Source of the DNA: Fimbriimonadia bacterium
GTDB taxonomy: Bacteria; Armatimonadota; Fimbriimonadia; Fimbriimonadales; Fimbriimonadaceae
Direction: 5' to 3'
Length of the DNA: 8,918 bases
Assembly: GCA_029824495.1 (NCBI GenBank)
Contig: JALGXY010000438.1
Coordinates: 1 to 8,918, forward strand
Both the position numbers and the translations under genes were made by a program. Numbering within the stretch: the first letter of the stretch is position 1; every line of letters starts with the position of its first letter. Below the pieces are notes generated by a model that saw nothing but the letters and a program-made list of their open reading frames with translations, searched no databases and was not told the DNA's origin. Positions 1 through 5,731 of the stretch are shown here, piece after piece.

Positions 1-13
1 GAGTCCTCTTCAT
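1..13 (-). CDS. Start of next gene (4 codons visible), possibly lptA
   Basis: Only the first four codons (M-K-R-T, then the window edge) are visible. The ATG at 13-11 overlaps the TGA stop of the LptC-like gene at 12-10 in a classic ATGA overlap, and a purine-rich GAAGGA lies just upstream, so translational coupling is likely. The Met-Lys-Arg opening would suit a signal peptide. Inference only: lptC is commonly followed by lptA (the periplasmic OstA-fold LPS bridge protein), so that is the best guess. The sequence itself cannot confirm the identity. Confidence 0.45.
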
Positions 14-588
14 CCTTCGTCCTTGATCTTGGTGCCGAACCACGTCAGTCCTGGAGTGGCATAGAGCACCGACGAGGGGCCGAATCCAAACGACTCACCC
101 TCGATCTTAACCTGCCCAAAAGCTTTGATCAGTCCTTCCTCTTCGACATACTCAATGCTGTTTGCCAGCAGCCTGACTTTATGGAAATCTGAGTACATCT
201 CGACGCCGCCAGTCAACTCCAGAGCGTTTGTCTCCTGGTTGACTTGACCGGTCGCCGCAGTAAACCTGCTTCCAGATGTTCCTTCTTCAAAAACCTCACC
301 TTCGACCCCGTCTAAAAAGACGCGAACCGAGTTGTCATCCATCATTACCAGGCTGGAGGACTCAGCACCTAGACTCCAGAGGCTCTGACCATCCTGGCTG
401 CTGTGCTCTACCGAGAAGCTTTTTGAACTGATGACATGGTCGGCCGCATCAAGATCTTCGGGCCGAATCTCCGGCACAACCTCTTTGACCTTCGAGTTGT
501 CATCATTCTCTTCTGCCGTAAGCGAAGGTGTCTGAATACACCCCCCCACCAAGAGCAGGATCGCTAAGAAGCTGATGGTACGGCGGAT
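10..588 (-). CDS. lptC: LptC-like lipoprotein (LPS export, periplasmic), near-cognate ATC start proposed
   Basis: LptC-family protein. Known members sit at the periplasmic face of the inner membrane and pass LPS from the LptB2FG transporter to LptA. The part after residue 40 has the family's repeating beta-strand pattern (GQVNQETNALELTGGVEMYS, LLANSIEYVEEEGLIKAFG, VKIEGESFGFG). Reading the frame upstream of the first conventional start (TTG at 552) gives RRTISFLAILLLVGGC, an excellent lipoprotein signal with lipobox VGG|C, cleaved before the Cys at 540-538. TTG 552 would leave only MVGG before that Cys. No ATG, GTG or TTG opens this signal. The frame reads ATC at 588, four bases after the core of GGGAGGG (598-592), giving 192 residues. 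A CTG at 642 is the other option but has no visible Shine-Dalgarno. The gene overlaps the 3' end of rlmN by 25 nt. The LptC assignment rests on fold pattern and context; it could be another OstA-like lipoprotein. Confidence 0.72.
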   Translation of the reverse strand: MRRTISFLAILLLVGGCIQTPSLTAEENDDNSKVKEVVPEIRPEDLDAADHVISSKSFSVEHSSQDGQSLWSLGAESSSLVMMDDNSVRVFLDGVEGEVFEEGTSGSRFTAATGQVNQETNALELTGGVEMYSDFHKVRLLANSIEYVEEEGLIKAFGQVKIEGESFGFGPSSVLYATPGLTWFGTKIKDEG

Positions 589-1640
589 AAGCCCTCCCTT
601 TTGGCAAAACGGCCTTTGTGCTGACCAGCGAGCTGACCGCAGGCTGCTGCGATATCGTGTCCACGTTCCACTCGTTCTGTCACATTGACGCCCCGGGATT
701 CGAGCACGGTTCGGAAGGCCCGGGTGCGTTCGACTGCAGGCCGCTTGTATCCATATCCAGTATCAACAAAGTTGAAGGGGATCAGGTTCACGTGGGCCGG
801 GACACCTTTCAGCAGTCCAGCGAGAAGCCGAGCCTGTTCGGGCGTATCGTTCAGCTCATTGATCAGCAGATACTCGATGGTGACCCGCCGACCGGTCGCT
901 TTGTGCCACCGCCGCATGCCAGACATCACCTCTTTCACCGGCCACTTGTTGTTCACCGGCATCAGCCGGCTTCGAATTTCGTCGATCGGTGAATGCAGAG
1001 ACAAGGCGAGCGTAATCGGCAGTTTCTCGGCTGCAAATTTGTTGATCGCTGGCAGAAGGCCGACAGTCGAAACGGTGAGATTTCGCCAGCTCAGGCCGAT
1101 CTCGTCATGCAGAAGTCTCAACGCCTTTAACACGTTGTCGTAGTTGAGAAGCGGCTCGCCCATGCCCATAAAGACCACGTGGCTCACCCTGCGCTCGCTC
1201 AGCCTCTGCAGCATCAGATACTGAGCAATGATCTCCCCTGCACTCAAGTTTCTGTCGAAGCCGCCCATGCCGGTAGCGCAGAAAGTGCAGCCCATCGGAC
1301 AGCCAACCTGCGAGGAGAGGCAGCAGCTCACCCGATCTTTGTAGGGGAGCAGAACGCACTCGTAGACCTGATTGTCGCCCTTGTGAACGAGCAGTTTGTC
1401 AACGTCATCACTCGAATGGCTGTGGCCTGCGACCTCGATCGGACTGACCACGTAGGCTTTCTTCAGTTCGGCACGAAGCTTGGCTGGGAGGTTCGCCATC
1501 TGGTCGATCTCTTCGACCGCTTTTTTGTAGATCCACTCAGCAATTTGACGCCCGCGAAACGCAGGTTGACCCATGCCGACCATCAGCTCTTCCAGCTCAG
1601 AGGTCGACAGGCCGATCAGTGCCTGCAGTTCGCCGCTCAC
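564..1640 (-). CDS. rlmN: Dual-specificity RNA methyltransferase RlmN (23S rRNA A2503 / tRNA A37, radical SAM)
   Basis: Radical-SAM enzyme that makes 2-methyladenosine at A2503 of 23S rRNA and at A37 of some tRNAs. It uses two SAM molecules and a methyl-Cys intermediate. The 358-residue protein has the whole family layout: an N-terminal helical domain (FRGRQIAEWIYK near 28-39), the cluster motif CPMGCTFC (Cys114, Cys118, Cys121), Cys107 in the CLSSQVGC stretch, the FMGMGEP SAM-binding motif (157-163), the STVGLLP strand (191-197), and the C-terminal RGHDIAAACGQLAG with Cys334, the methyl-carrying cysteine. Size matches the family (about 350-385). The GTG at 1640 is chosen because the conserved LSTSELEEL segment begins at residue 11 and an in-frame TAG stands three codons upstream (1652-1650). 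No good Shine-Dalgarno is visible, and the start codon lies in a strong hairpin loop. It lies 36 bp after the mtaB stop and overlaps the lptC-like gene. It looks intact. Confidence 0.96.
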   Translation of the reverse strand: MSGELQALIGLSTSELEELMVGMGQPAFRGRQIAEWIYKKAVEEIDQMANLPAKLRAELKKAYVVSPIEVAGHSHSSDDVDKLLVHKGDNQVYECVLLPYKDRVSCCLSSQVGCPMGCTFCATGMGGFDRNLSAGEIIAQYLMLQRLSERRVSHVVFMGMGEPLLNYDNVLKALRLLHDEIGLSWRNLTVSTVGLLPAINKFAAEKLPITLALSLHSPIDEIRSRLMPVNNKWPVKEVMSGMRRWHKATGRRVTIEYLLINELNDTPEQARLLAGLLKGVPAHVNLIPFNFVDTGYGYKRPAVERTRAFRTVLESRGVNVTERVERGHDIAAACGQLAGQHKGRFAKREGLSAVPSAS

Positions 1641-1647
1641 GCGGCGA
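1630..1647 (-). promoter_or_regulatory. Hairpin with GUGA tetraloop containing the rlmN start codon
   Basis: On the minus strand 1647-1630 reads TCGCCGC, GTGA, GCGGCGA: a perfect 7-bp stem, six pairs of it G-C, closed by a four-base loop. The loop is GUGA, a GNRA tetraloop, and its first three bases are the rlmN GTG start codon (1640-1638). Folded mRNA would hide the bases just before and after the start from the ribosome. Opening it by a ribosome finishing mtaB upstream would couple the two genes. The structure is seen directly; the regulatory role is inferred. Confidence 0.5.
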
Positions 1648-1661
1648 GTCTACCTGTGGCC

Positions 1662-1678
1662 GAACCTGGGCTAGGTTC
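1662..1678 (-). other. Small inverted repeat across the mtaB stop
   Basis: GAACCT and AGGTTC form a 6-bp stem around a 5-base loop. The structure overlaps the mtaB TGA stop and lies in the short gap before rlmN. There is no T-run, so it is not a convincing terminator. It may simply mark the gene junction. Confidence 0.25.
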
Positions 1679-2896
1679 AAACGACTTGCAGCTGAGGGCG
1701 AGCTGGCTCAGAGGCAAGCTCGCCGATCAGCGTACCGCCCTGGAGTTCATCCAGCCGGACCCACTGCATGGTCCGGGCAAACTCTGGCGGGCCGGCAAAC
1801 TTGACCGACAGCCAGTTGTCTGTTGTGCCCTGGAGCAGTCCATCCTTTTTGGACCGCCTCTCAACAAGAACCCGCATTGTGCGGCCCAGAAATCGCTTCA
1901 TCTGGTTCTGCGCAGAGGCGGTGGTCACCTCGACCAGCCTCTTTGAGCGAGCAGCCTTTGTCTGGGGGTCGACGGGATCGCCCCACTGGTCGGCCGGAGT
2001 GCCGAACCGTGGGCTGAATCGAAAGACGTGCGCCTTCAGATACTGCACGTGCTCGCACACCTTGACGCTCGACTGAAATCGCTCTTCATCCTCAGTTGGG
2101 AATCCGACCAGGATATCGGTCGTAATCATCACGTCCGGGATCGACTCGTAGACACGATCACAAAGCCGCAGGTAATCATCCTGGTCTTGGCCAGGTCGAT
2201 GATCGGTTCGGTCACCTGGTGCATCTCAATGCTGCTGATTCGTAGCCGCTCGAGCCCTGATTCCTCATCCAGCTTCTGAACGAGCTTTTCAAATCCGATG
2301 CCGCCGCTGCCCGATTCCGGGCCGTAGGCGCCGATCAAAACGCCCGTCAGAATCGCCTCTTTGTAGCCTCGTTCGGCCAGAGACTGCGCCTCTTCCAAAA
2401 CCTCCTGCCAAGGCCGGGATCTCATGCCGGGCCTCGTGTAGGGAATCGAGCAGTAGCTGCACATCACATCGCAGCCATCCTGCACCTTCAGGGTTGCTCG
2501 TGTTCGCCCCTGCAGGTCAGCGTTTGTGGTCGGCTCACCTGACGGCTTGAGCTCAGGATAGGCTCGCAAAAAGTGATCGAGGGTCTCCAGCTTGTCTGGG
2601 TTGGAAACCGCAACATGAACGTCGGGGAAATCCTCTTCCCGGTTGATCGACATCTGGACGGCACAGCCCGTCACGACAATCTTCGCTTCAGGATTGGTCC
2701 GAATCGCACGGCGCACGGTGTACCGGCTCTTCCGCTCTGCCTCACTCGTGACGCTGCAGGTGTTGATCACATAGACATCGGCAGGCTGGTCAAACGCGAC
2801 AGTAGAAAACCCTGCCGATTCAAAGGAATCGAGGATCTTCTGGGTCTCGTATTGGTTGACCTTGCAGCCAAGTGTCGTGAAGGCAGCTGTGGGCAC
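1677..2896 (-). pseudogene. mtaB: tRNA t(6)A37 methylthiotransferase MtaB, broken by internal deletion and frameshift
   Basis: MtaB uses two iron-sulfur clusters to turn t6A37 into ms2t6A37 in tRNAs. The first part (2896-2183, 238 residues) has the UPF0004 domain with GCKVNQYE (Cys11), NTCSVT (Cys47) and TGCAV (Cys78), then the radical-SAM motif CDVMCSYC (Cys142, Cys146, Cys149) and LRISSIE. GCKVN rather than GCQMN points to MtaB, not MiaB. The second part (2180-1677, 167 residues) is in another frame: DDYLRLCDRVYESIPDVMITTDILVG followed by a TRAM-like end. Compared with the family, about 28 residues are missing between DLAKT and DDYL, including the conserved HLHIPxQSG stretch. The shift needs a loss of length 1 modulo 3, for example 85 nt. 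Beyond the junction the first frame reads nonsense and stops. Start GTG 2896 fits the family (M-P-T-A-A-F-TTLGC). The residues flanking the lesion are well conserved, so the break is recent or an assembly error. Confidence 0.88.
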
Positions 2897-2958
2897 GAAC
2901 TCGCCGATTGTACGCCCCAGCCTTGAGATCTGATCGGGATTCTGCCAAAATCGAGGGG
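2897..2958. promoter_or_regulatory. Divergent promoter region between mtaB and lpxK
   Basis: This 62-bp gap separates the divergent starts of mtaB (GTG 2896) and lpxK (ATG 2959), so it must hold signals for both operons unless they lie inside the genes. Rightward: TTGAGA at 2923-2928, a 17-bp spacer, and CAAAAT at 2946-2951 (5/6 and 4/6 matches to sigma70 boxes); transcription would begin at about the lpxK ATG. Leftward: TACAAT at 2912-2907 (minus strand) is a good -10 box but has no recognisable -35. Its start point near 2900 would leave about four bases before the mtaB GTG. Both assignments are by eye. Confidence 0.4.
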
Positions 2959-3936
2959 ATGAGTCCGGCCCAGGAGGATCGAATCGGCGCTGCCGCGCTC
3001 CTGGCGAGCCCCTTGTCACTGCTCTACTGGACAGCCTGGCAGGCCTATTGGCTTCCCTTCCGGCTTGGGCTTCGCAGACCCAAGAAGCCGCACACGCCAA
3101 TCATCTGCATCGGCAGTCTGCTTGCAGGAGGGGCCGGAAAGACACCGGTCACAGTCCACCTGATCGATGTTTTGGAGAGCAAGGGCTATAAGACCGTTCT
3201 GGCCGCCTCCGGCTATCGATCCCCCCATTACAAGAATCCGGCGGCTGCGCCAGACGGAGAACTTGATCCACGCGAGTGGGGTGATGAGCCGGCGTTGATC
3301 CGGTCTCTGCGCCCCCAAGTGCCGATCGTGATCGGCAAGGACCGCGTCCGACTTGCCGAGATCATCCAGGAGCGATGGCCCGACCATGTGATGCTCATGG
3401 ATGACGGCTTCCAGCACCTCGAGCTCGAAAAGGACCTGACCATAGTGCTCGACCCAGATGAGGTCACCAACAACCTGATGCTGCCAGCAGGGCCCTATCG
3501 GGAGCCACGAAAGGCAGGCAGAAGCCGTGCAGATGTCATCTTCCCTGGTGAGTTCACTATCGAGACTCAGCCCACGCGCTTCATCGACCCTGACGGCGTC
3601 GAGGTGCCAACTCCAGAAGAGGCTCAGGTGATCTGCGCGATCGGACGACCCTCGCGGTTTGTCAAATCCCTCGAAACCGCGGGTGTGGCAATCAGGGGTC
3701 TCAAGACGCTCCCTGACCACGATCCGCTCAATGAGGGTAACCTTTTCAGCTCATTCGAGCCTGAGATTCCGGTGGTTGTCACCGGAAAAGACTGGGTCAA
3801 ACTCAGGCATCGCAAGGACTTGGCAGGTTGGACGATTCTCTCCGCGTCACACGATGTGTCGATAGCTCCGGCAAGCCGATTCGACAGGATCCTGAACCGG
3901 TCACTGCCGGCAGACAGCTCAAACGACGAATCTTAG
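2959..3936 (+). CDS. lpxK: Tetraacyldisaccharide 4'-kinase LpxK
   Basis: Membrane-bound kinase of the Raetz pathway. It phosphorylates the 4' position of the lipid A disaccharide at the cytoplasmic face to give lipid IVA. The 325-residue protein matches the family's size (about 310-350). Visible features in order: a hydrophobic N-terminal membrane helix (about 12-38), a P-loop GGAGKTP with Lys61, WGDEP (107-111), the family motif MDDGFQH (147-153) carrying the acidic residues of the active site, LPAGPYREP (175-183), and the C-terminal TGKDWVKL (275-282). ATG 2959 is chosen because an earlier TTG (2908) would only add 17 residues unlike the family. GAGGGG touches the ATG, so there is no properly spaced Shine-Dalgarno, which suits a short or absent leader. 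It opens the LPS operon; the next gene begins within about 30 bp. No kdtA/waaA is visible beside it. Confidence 0.95.
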   Translation: MSPAQEDRIGAAALLASPLSLLYWTAWQAYWLPFRLGLRRPKKPHTPIICIGSLLAGGAGKTPVTVHLIDVLESKGYKTVLAASGYRSPHYKNPAAAPDGELDPREWGDEPALIRSLRPQVPIVIGKDRVRLAEIIQERWPDHVMLMDDGFQHLELEKDLTIVLDPDEVTNNLMLPAGPYREPRKAGRSRADVIFPGEFTIETQPTRFIDPDGVEVPTPEEAQVICAIGRPSRFVKSLETAGVAIRGLKTLPDHDPLNEGNLFSSFEPEIPVVVTGKDWVKLRHRKDLAGWTILSASHDVSIAPASRFDRILNRSLPADSSNDES

Positions 3937-3941
3937 GTTCG

Positions 3942-4805
3942 TTGTCGTCTGCTGTCTGTAGGATGCTGATCCGTACTCTTCGAAAGAAGAGCCCCGCTAA
4001 GATCGACCGGCTTGGCAGAAAACTTGGGCGCCTGCTTCGGAAAGCCGACAAGAAACGAGCCAGGACAGCCGCCGCAAACCTCTCCTTCGCTTTCCCCGAT
4101 ATGGGTGAACAGGAGAAACAGGAGATCATCGAAAAGGTCTACGACCACTTTGGAATGGTCGGTCTCGATTTCTTCGCCGGTGCAGACCGGACAAAAGAGG
4201 ACATCGAAGCGATTACTGAAGTTGAAGGCATCGAGCACCTTGAAGAGGCGAGAGCGCAGGGCAAAGGGCTGCTCATGATCACCGGCCACTTCGGCAACTG
4301 GGAGCGCATCGCCGCCTGGTTTGCGGTTCAAGGCCACCCGATGACGGTCGTTGCACGAGATGCGGACCAGGACGACGTCAATGACATTGTCAACCAGATC
4401 CGAAGGGCGCCCGGAACCGAAGTTGTTGCCCGTGGAGACGCCGCGAGGCCAATCGTTGAGCGGCTGAAAGAGAACCGACCGATAGGAATCCTTCCCGATC
4501 AGAATGCCAAAGACGCCTTTGTGCCCTTCTTCGGCAAACCAGCAGGAACCGTTCTCGGTCCTGGTGTGATGGCTGAAAGGCTCGGCGCTGCGATCCTGCC
4601 CACCGTCTGCCTCTATCACGGCGAAGGCCGCTGCACACTCAAGTTCTATCCGCTCCTTGAGTGGGAGCCGATCGAAGATATCAAGGGCGCTGGAACCATG
4701 GTGGCAATCAACCAGTGGCTGGAGCAGGTGATACTCGAAAATCCTGAGCAGTGGCTCTGGATTCATGATCGTTGGAGGCTGGCCCGCAGGGAGGGTCTGC
4801 TATAA
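3942..4805 (+). CDS. Lipid A biosynthesis acyltransferase, LpxL/LpxM family
   Basis: Acyltransferase of the LpxL/LpxM (lauroyl/myristoyl) family, which adds a secondary acyl chain to a lipid A precursor at the inner membrane. The catalytic HX4E motif is plain: GHFGNWE (His106, Glu111 counting from TTG 3942). Other family features are a basic N-terminal stretch (RTLRKKSPAKIDRLGRKLG), RTAAANLSFAFP, GILPDQN, FFGKPAGTVLGP, and the C-terminal PEQWLWIHDRW. The start is uncertain. TTG 3942 (287 residues, weak AGG four bases upstream) keeps more of the family's N-terminus than ATG 3963 (280 residues, Shine-Dalgarno touching the ATG). The frame stays open back into lpxK, to a TTG at 3828. It lies 5 bp after lpxK and probably acts on the product of LpxK, perhaps after Kdo addition. 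Which acyl chain and position it uses cannot be read from the sequence. Confidence 0.9.
   Translation: MSSAVCRMLIRTLRKKSPAKIDRLGRKLGRLLRKADKKRARTAAANLSFAFPDMGEQEKQEIIEKVYDHFGMVGLDFFAGADRTKEDIEAITEVEGIEHLEEARAQGKGLLMITGHFGNWERIAAWFAVQGHPMTVVARDADQDDVNDIVNQIRRAPGTEVVARGDAARPIVERLKENRPIGILPDQNAKDAFVPFFGKPAGTVLGPGVMAERLGAAILPTVCLYHGEGRCTLKFYPLLEWEPIEDIKGAGTMVAINQWLEQVILENPEQWLWIHDRWRLARREGLL
4788..4795 (+). promoter_or_regulatory. Strong Shine-Dalgarno before an ATA codon
   Basis: AGGGAGGG at 4788-4795 holds a perfect GGAGG core (4790-4794), seven bases before ATA at 4802. The ATA overlaps the TAA stop of the acyltransferase gene as ATAA. The next conventional start, GTG 4817, is 22 bases from the core, which is too far for normal use. 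This site decides the proposed start of the first GT9 gene. Confidence 0.55.
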
Positions 4806-5731
4806 GCGGCCCCAAAGTGCTGATCGTTCGATTCTCAGCAATCGGCGACTGCATCATGACCGCTTGGGCGGTTACGGCTATTCGAAAAAAGCACCCCGAC
4901 GCTGAAATCGTATGGGTGGTGCAGGACGCTGGCAAGCCGGTCATCGACACAGCAGAACTTGTTGACGAAATCATCCTCTATCCGCGAAAGAAGGGCCAGA
5001 AGACCAGCTTCGGCGAAATGGCGAGGTTCCACCGAGATCTAAGAAGCCGCAGCTTTGATGTCGGATTCGACTTTCAAGGCCACACAAAAACGGCTCTGAC
5101 CCTCCGTCTGGCGAAGCCCAAGCTGAGGCTTCAGTCTCGAGCAACAGACGCGTTTGCGGCACGTCTCAACACGATTCCCGATTCGTGCAGCAAAGCCGTG
5201 CACGATGTCGATCGTGCCTATGCTCTGGTGCGGGCGTGGGAGGAGATTGATGAGCCTGTCAAGCCGATCATGCCTTCACTTGAAGATGAGCGAGGGCAGT
5301 TCAAAGATCAAGGCGATTTCATCAGCCTGCAGACCGACAGCGGCCACCCGAACAAAATCTATCCGATCGAATTGTGGGCCGAAGTCGTCAAGGGGCTCCA
5401 AAATCTGGGGCATCGCGTCGTTCTGATCGGTGGACCCAACAGCCCCGATCTCCCCGAATTTGAGTCGCTCGTTGGAGAGCTCACTCTGCGCGAGTCTTTT
5501 GCCTGCGTCGCGGAGAGCCGGCTCCATATCGCTGCCGACACAGGCACCATCCACGCAGCAGCAGCCTACGGTGTACCGGTTGTCACAGTTTTCGGCGACG
5601 AGATGCCAAAAGAGCAGTTCTATCCGTGGACGGAGCAGCGACGAGTACTCTACAAGGGCGAGCAGCCGAGTCTGGTAAGCCCCGAAGAGATCGTTCAGGC
5701 AGCCGTTGAACTGATGGAGGAGACTGCATGA
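4802..5731 (+). CDS. GT9-family glycosyltransferase (heptosyltransferase-like), copy 1
   Basis: GT-B glycosyltransferase of family 9 (ADP-heptose:LPS heptosyltransferase type), probably adding a heptose or related sugar to the LPS inner core at the cytoplasmic membrane. Numbering from ATA 4802 (309 residues): N-terminal VLIVRFSAIGD (Asp16 equals the catalytic Asp of WaaC), DFQG (90-93), a nucleotide-side loop SGHPNKIYP with Lys185 where the family normally has a KRWP-like motif, and the donor-binding ADTGTIHAAAA (245-255). With ATA read as Met the start is M-S-G-P-K-V-L-I-V, typical of the family. With GTG 4817 it is M-L-I-V-R, five residues shorter and also acceptable. TTG 4772 precedes the Shine-Dalgarno and is unlikely. 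The gene overlaps the acyltransferase stop by four bases and its own stop overlaps the next ATG as ATGA. Sugar and acceptor are unknown. Confidence 0.87.
   Translation: MSGPKVLIVRFSAIGDCIMTAWAVTAIRKKHPDAEIVWVVQDAGKPVIDTAELVDEIILYPRKKGQKTSFGEMARFHRDLRSRSFDVGFDFQGHTKTALTLRLAKPKLRLQSRATDAFAARLNTIPDSCSKAVHDVDRAYALVRAWEEIDEPVKPIMPSLEDERGQFKDQGDFISLQTDSGHPNKIYPIELWAEVVKGLQNLGHRVVLIGGPNSPDLPEFESLVGELTLRESFACVAESRLHIAADTGTIHAAAAYGVPVVTVFGDEMPKEQFYPWTEQRRVLYKGEQPSLVSPEEIVQAAVELMEETA

Noticed and set aside
550..552. TTG start for the LptC-like gene
   Set aside because: It would leave only four residues before the lipobox Cys, cutting off an obvious signal peptide encoded just upstream.
1179..1946. Long open frame on the plus strand (255 codons) opposite rlmN and mtaB
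   Set aside because: It lies antisense to two well-recognised genes, has no recognisable motif, and follows from their codon bias.
2129..2190. Programmed ribosomal frameshift joining the two halves of mtaB
   Set aside because: Even with a shift the conserved HLHIPxQSG segment would be absent, and there is no clear slippery heptamer with a following structure; a deletion explains the data better.
2897..3100. Longer N-terminus for MtaB, starting inside lpxK on the other strand
   Set aside because: The extra 68 residues are low in family resemblance and antisense to lpxK; the GTG at 2896 gives the typical MtaB N-terminus directly before TTLGCKVNQ.
3016..3720. Open frame on the minus strand opposite lpxK
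   Set aside because: Antisense shadow of lpxK; composition only.
3933..4766. Long open frame on the minus strand (277 codons) opposite the acyltransferase
   Set aside because: Antisense shadow of a gene with a clear HX4E motif; no family resemblance of its own.
4772..4774. TTG start for the first GT9 gene
   Set aside because: It lies before the GGGAGGG site and adds residues unlike the family N-terminus.
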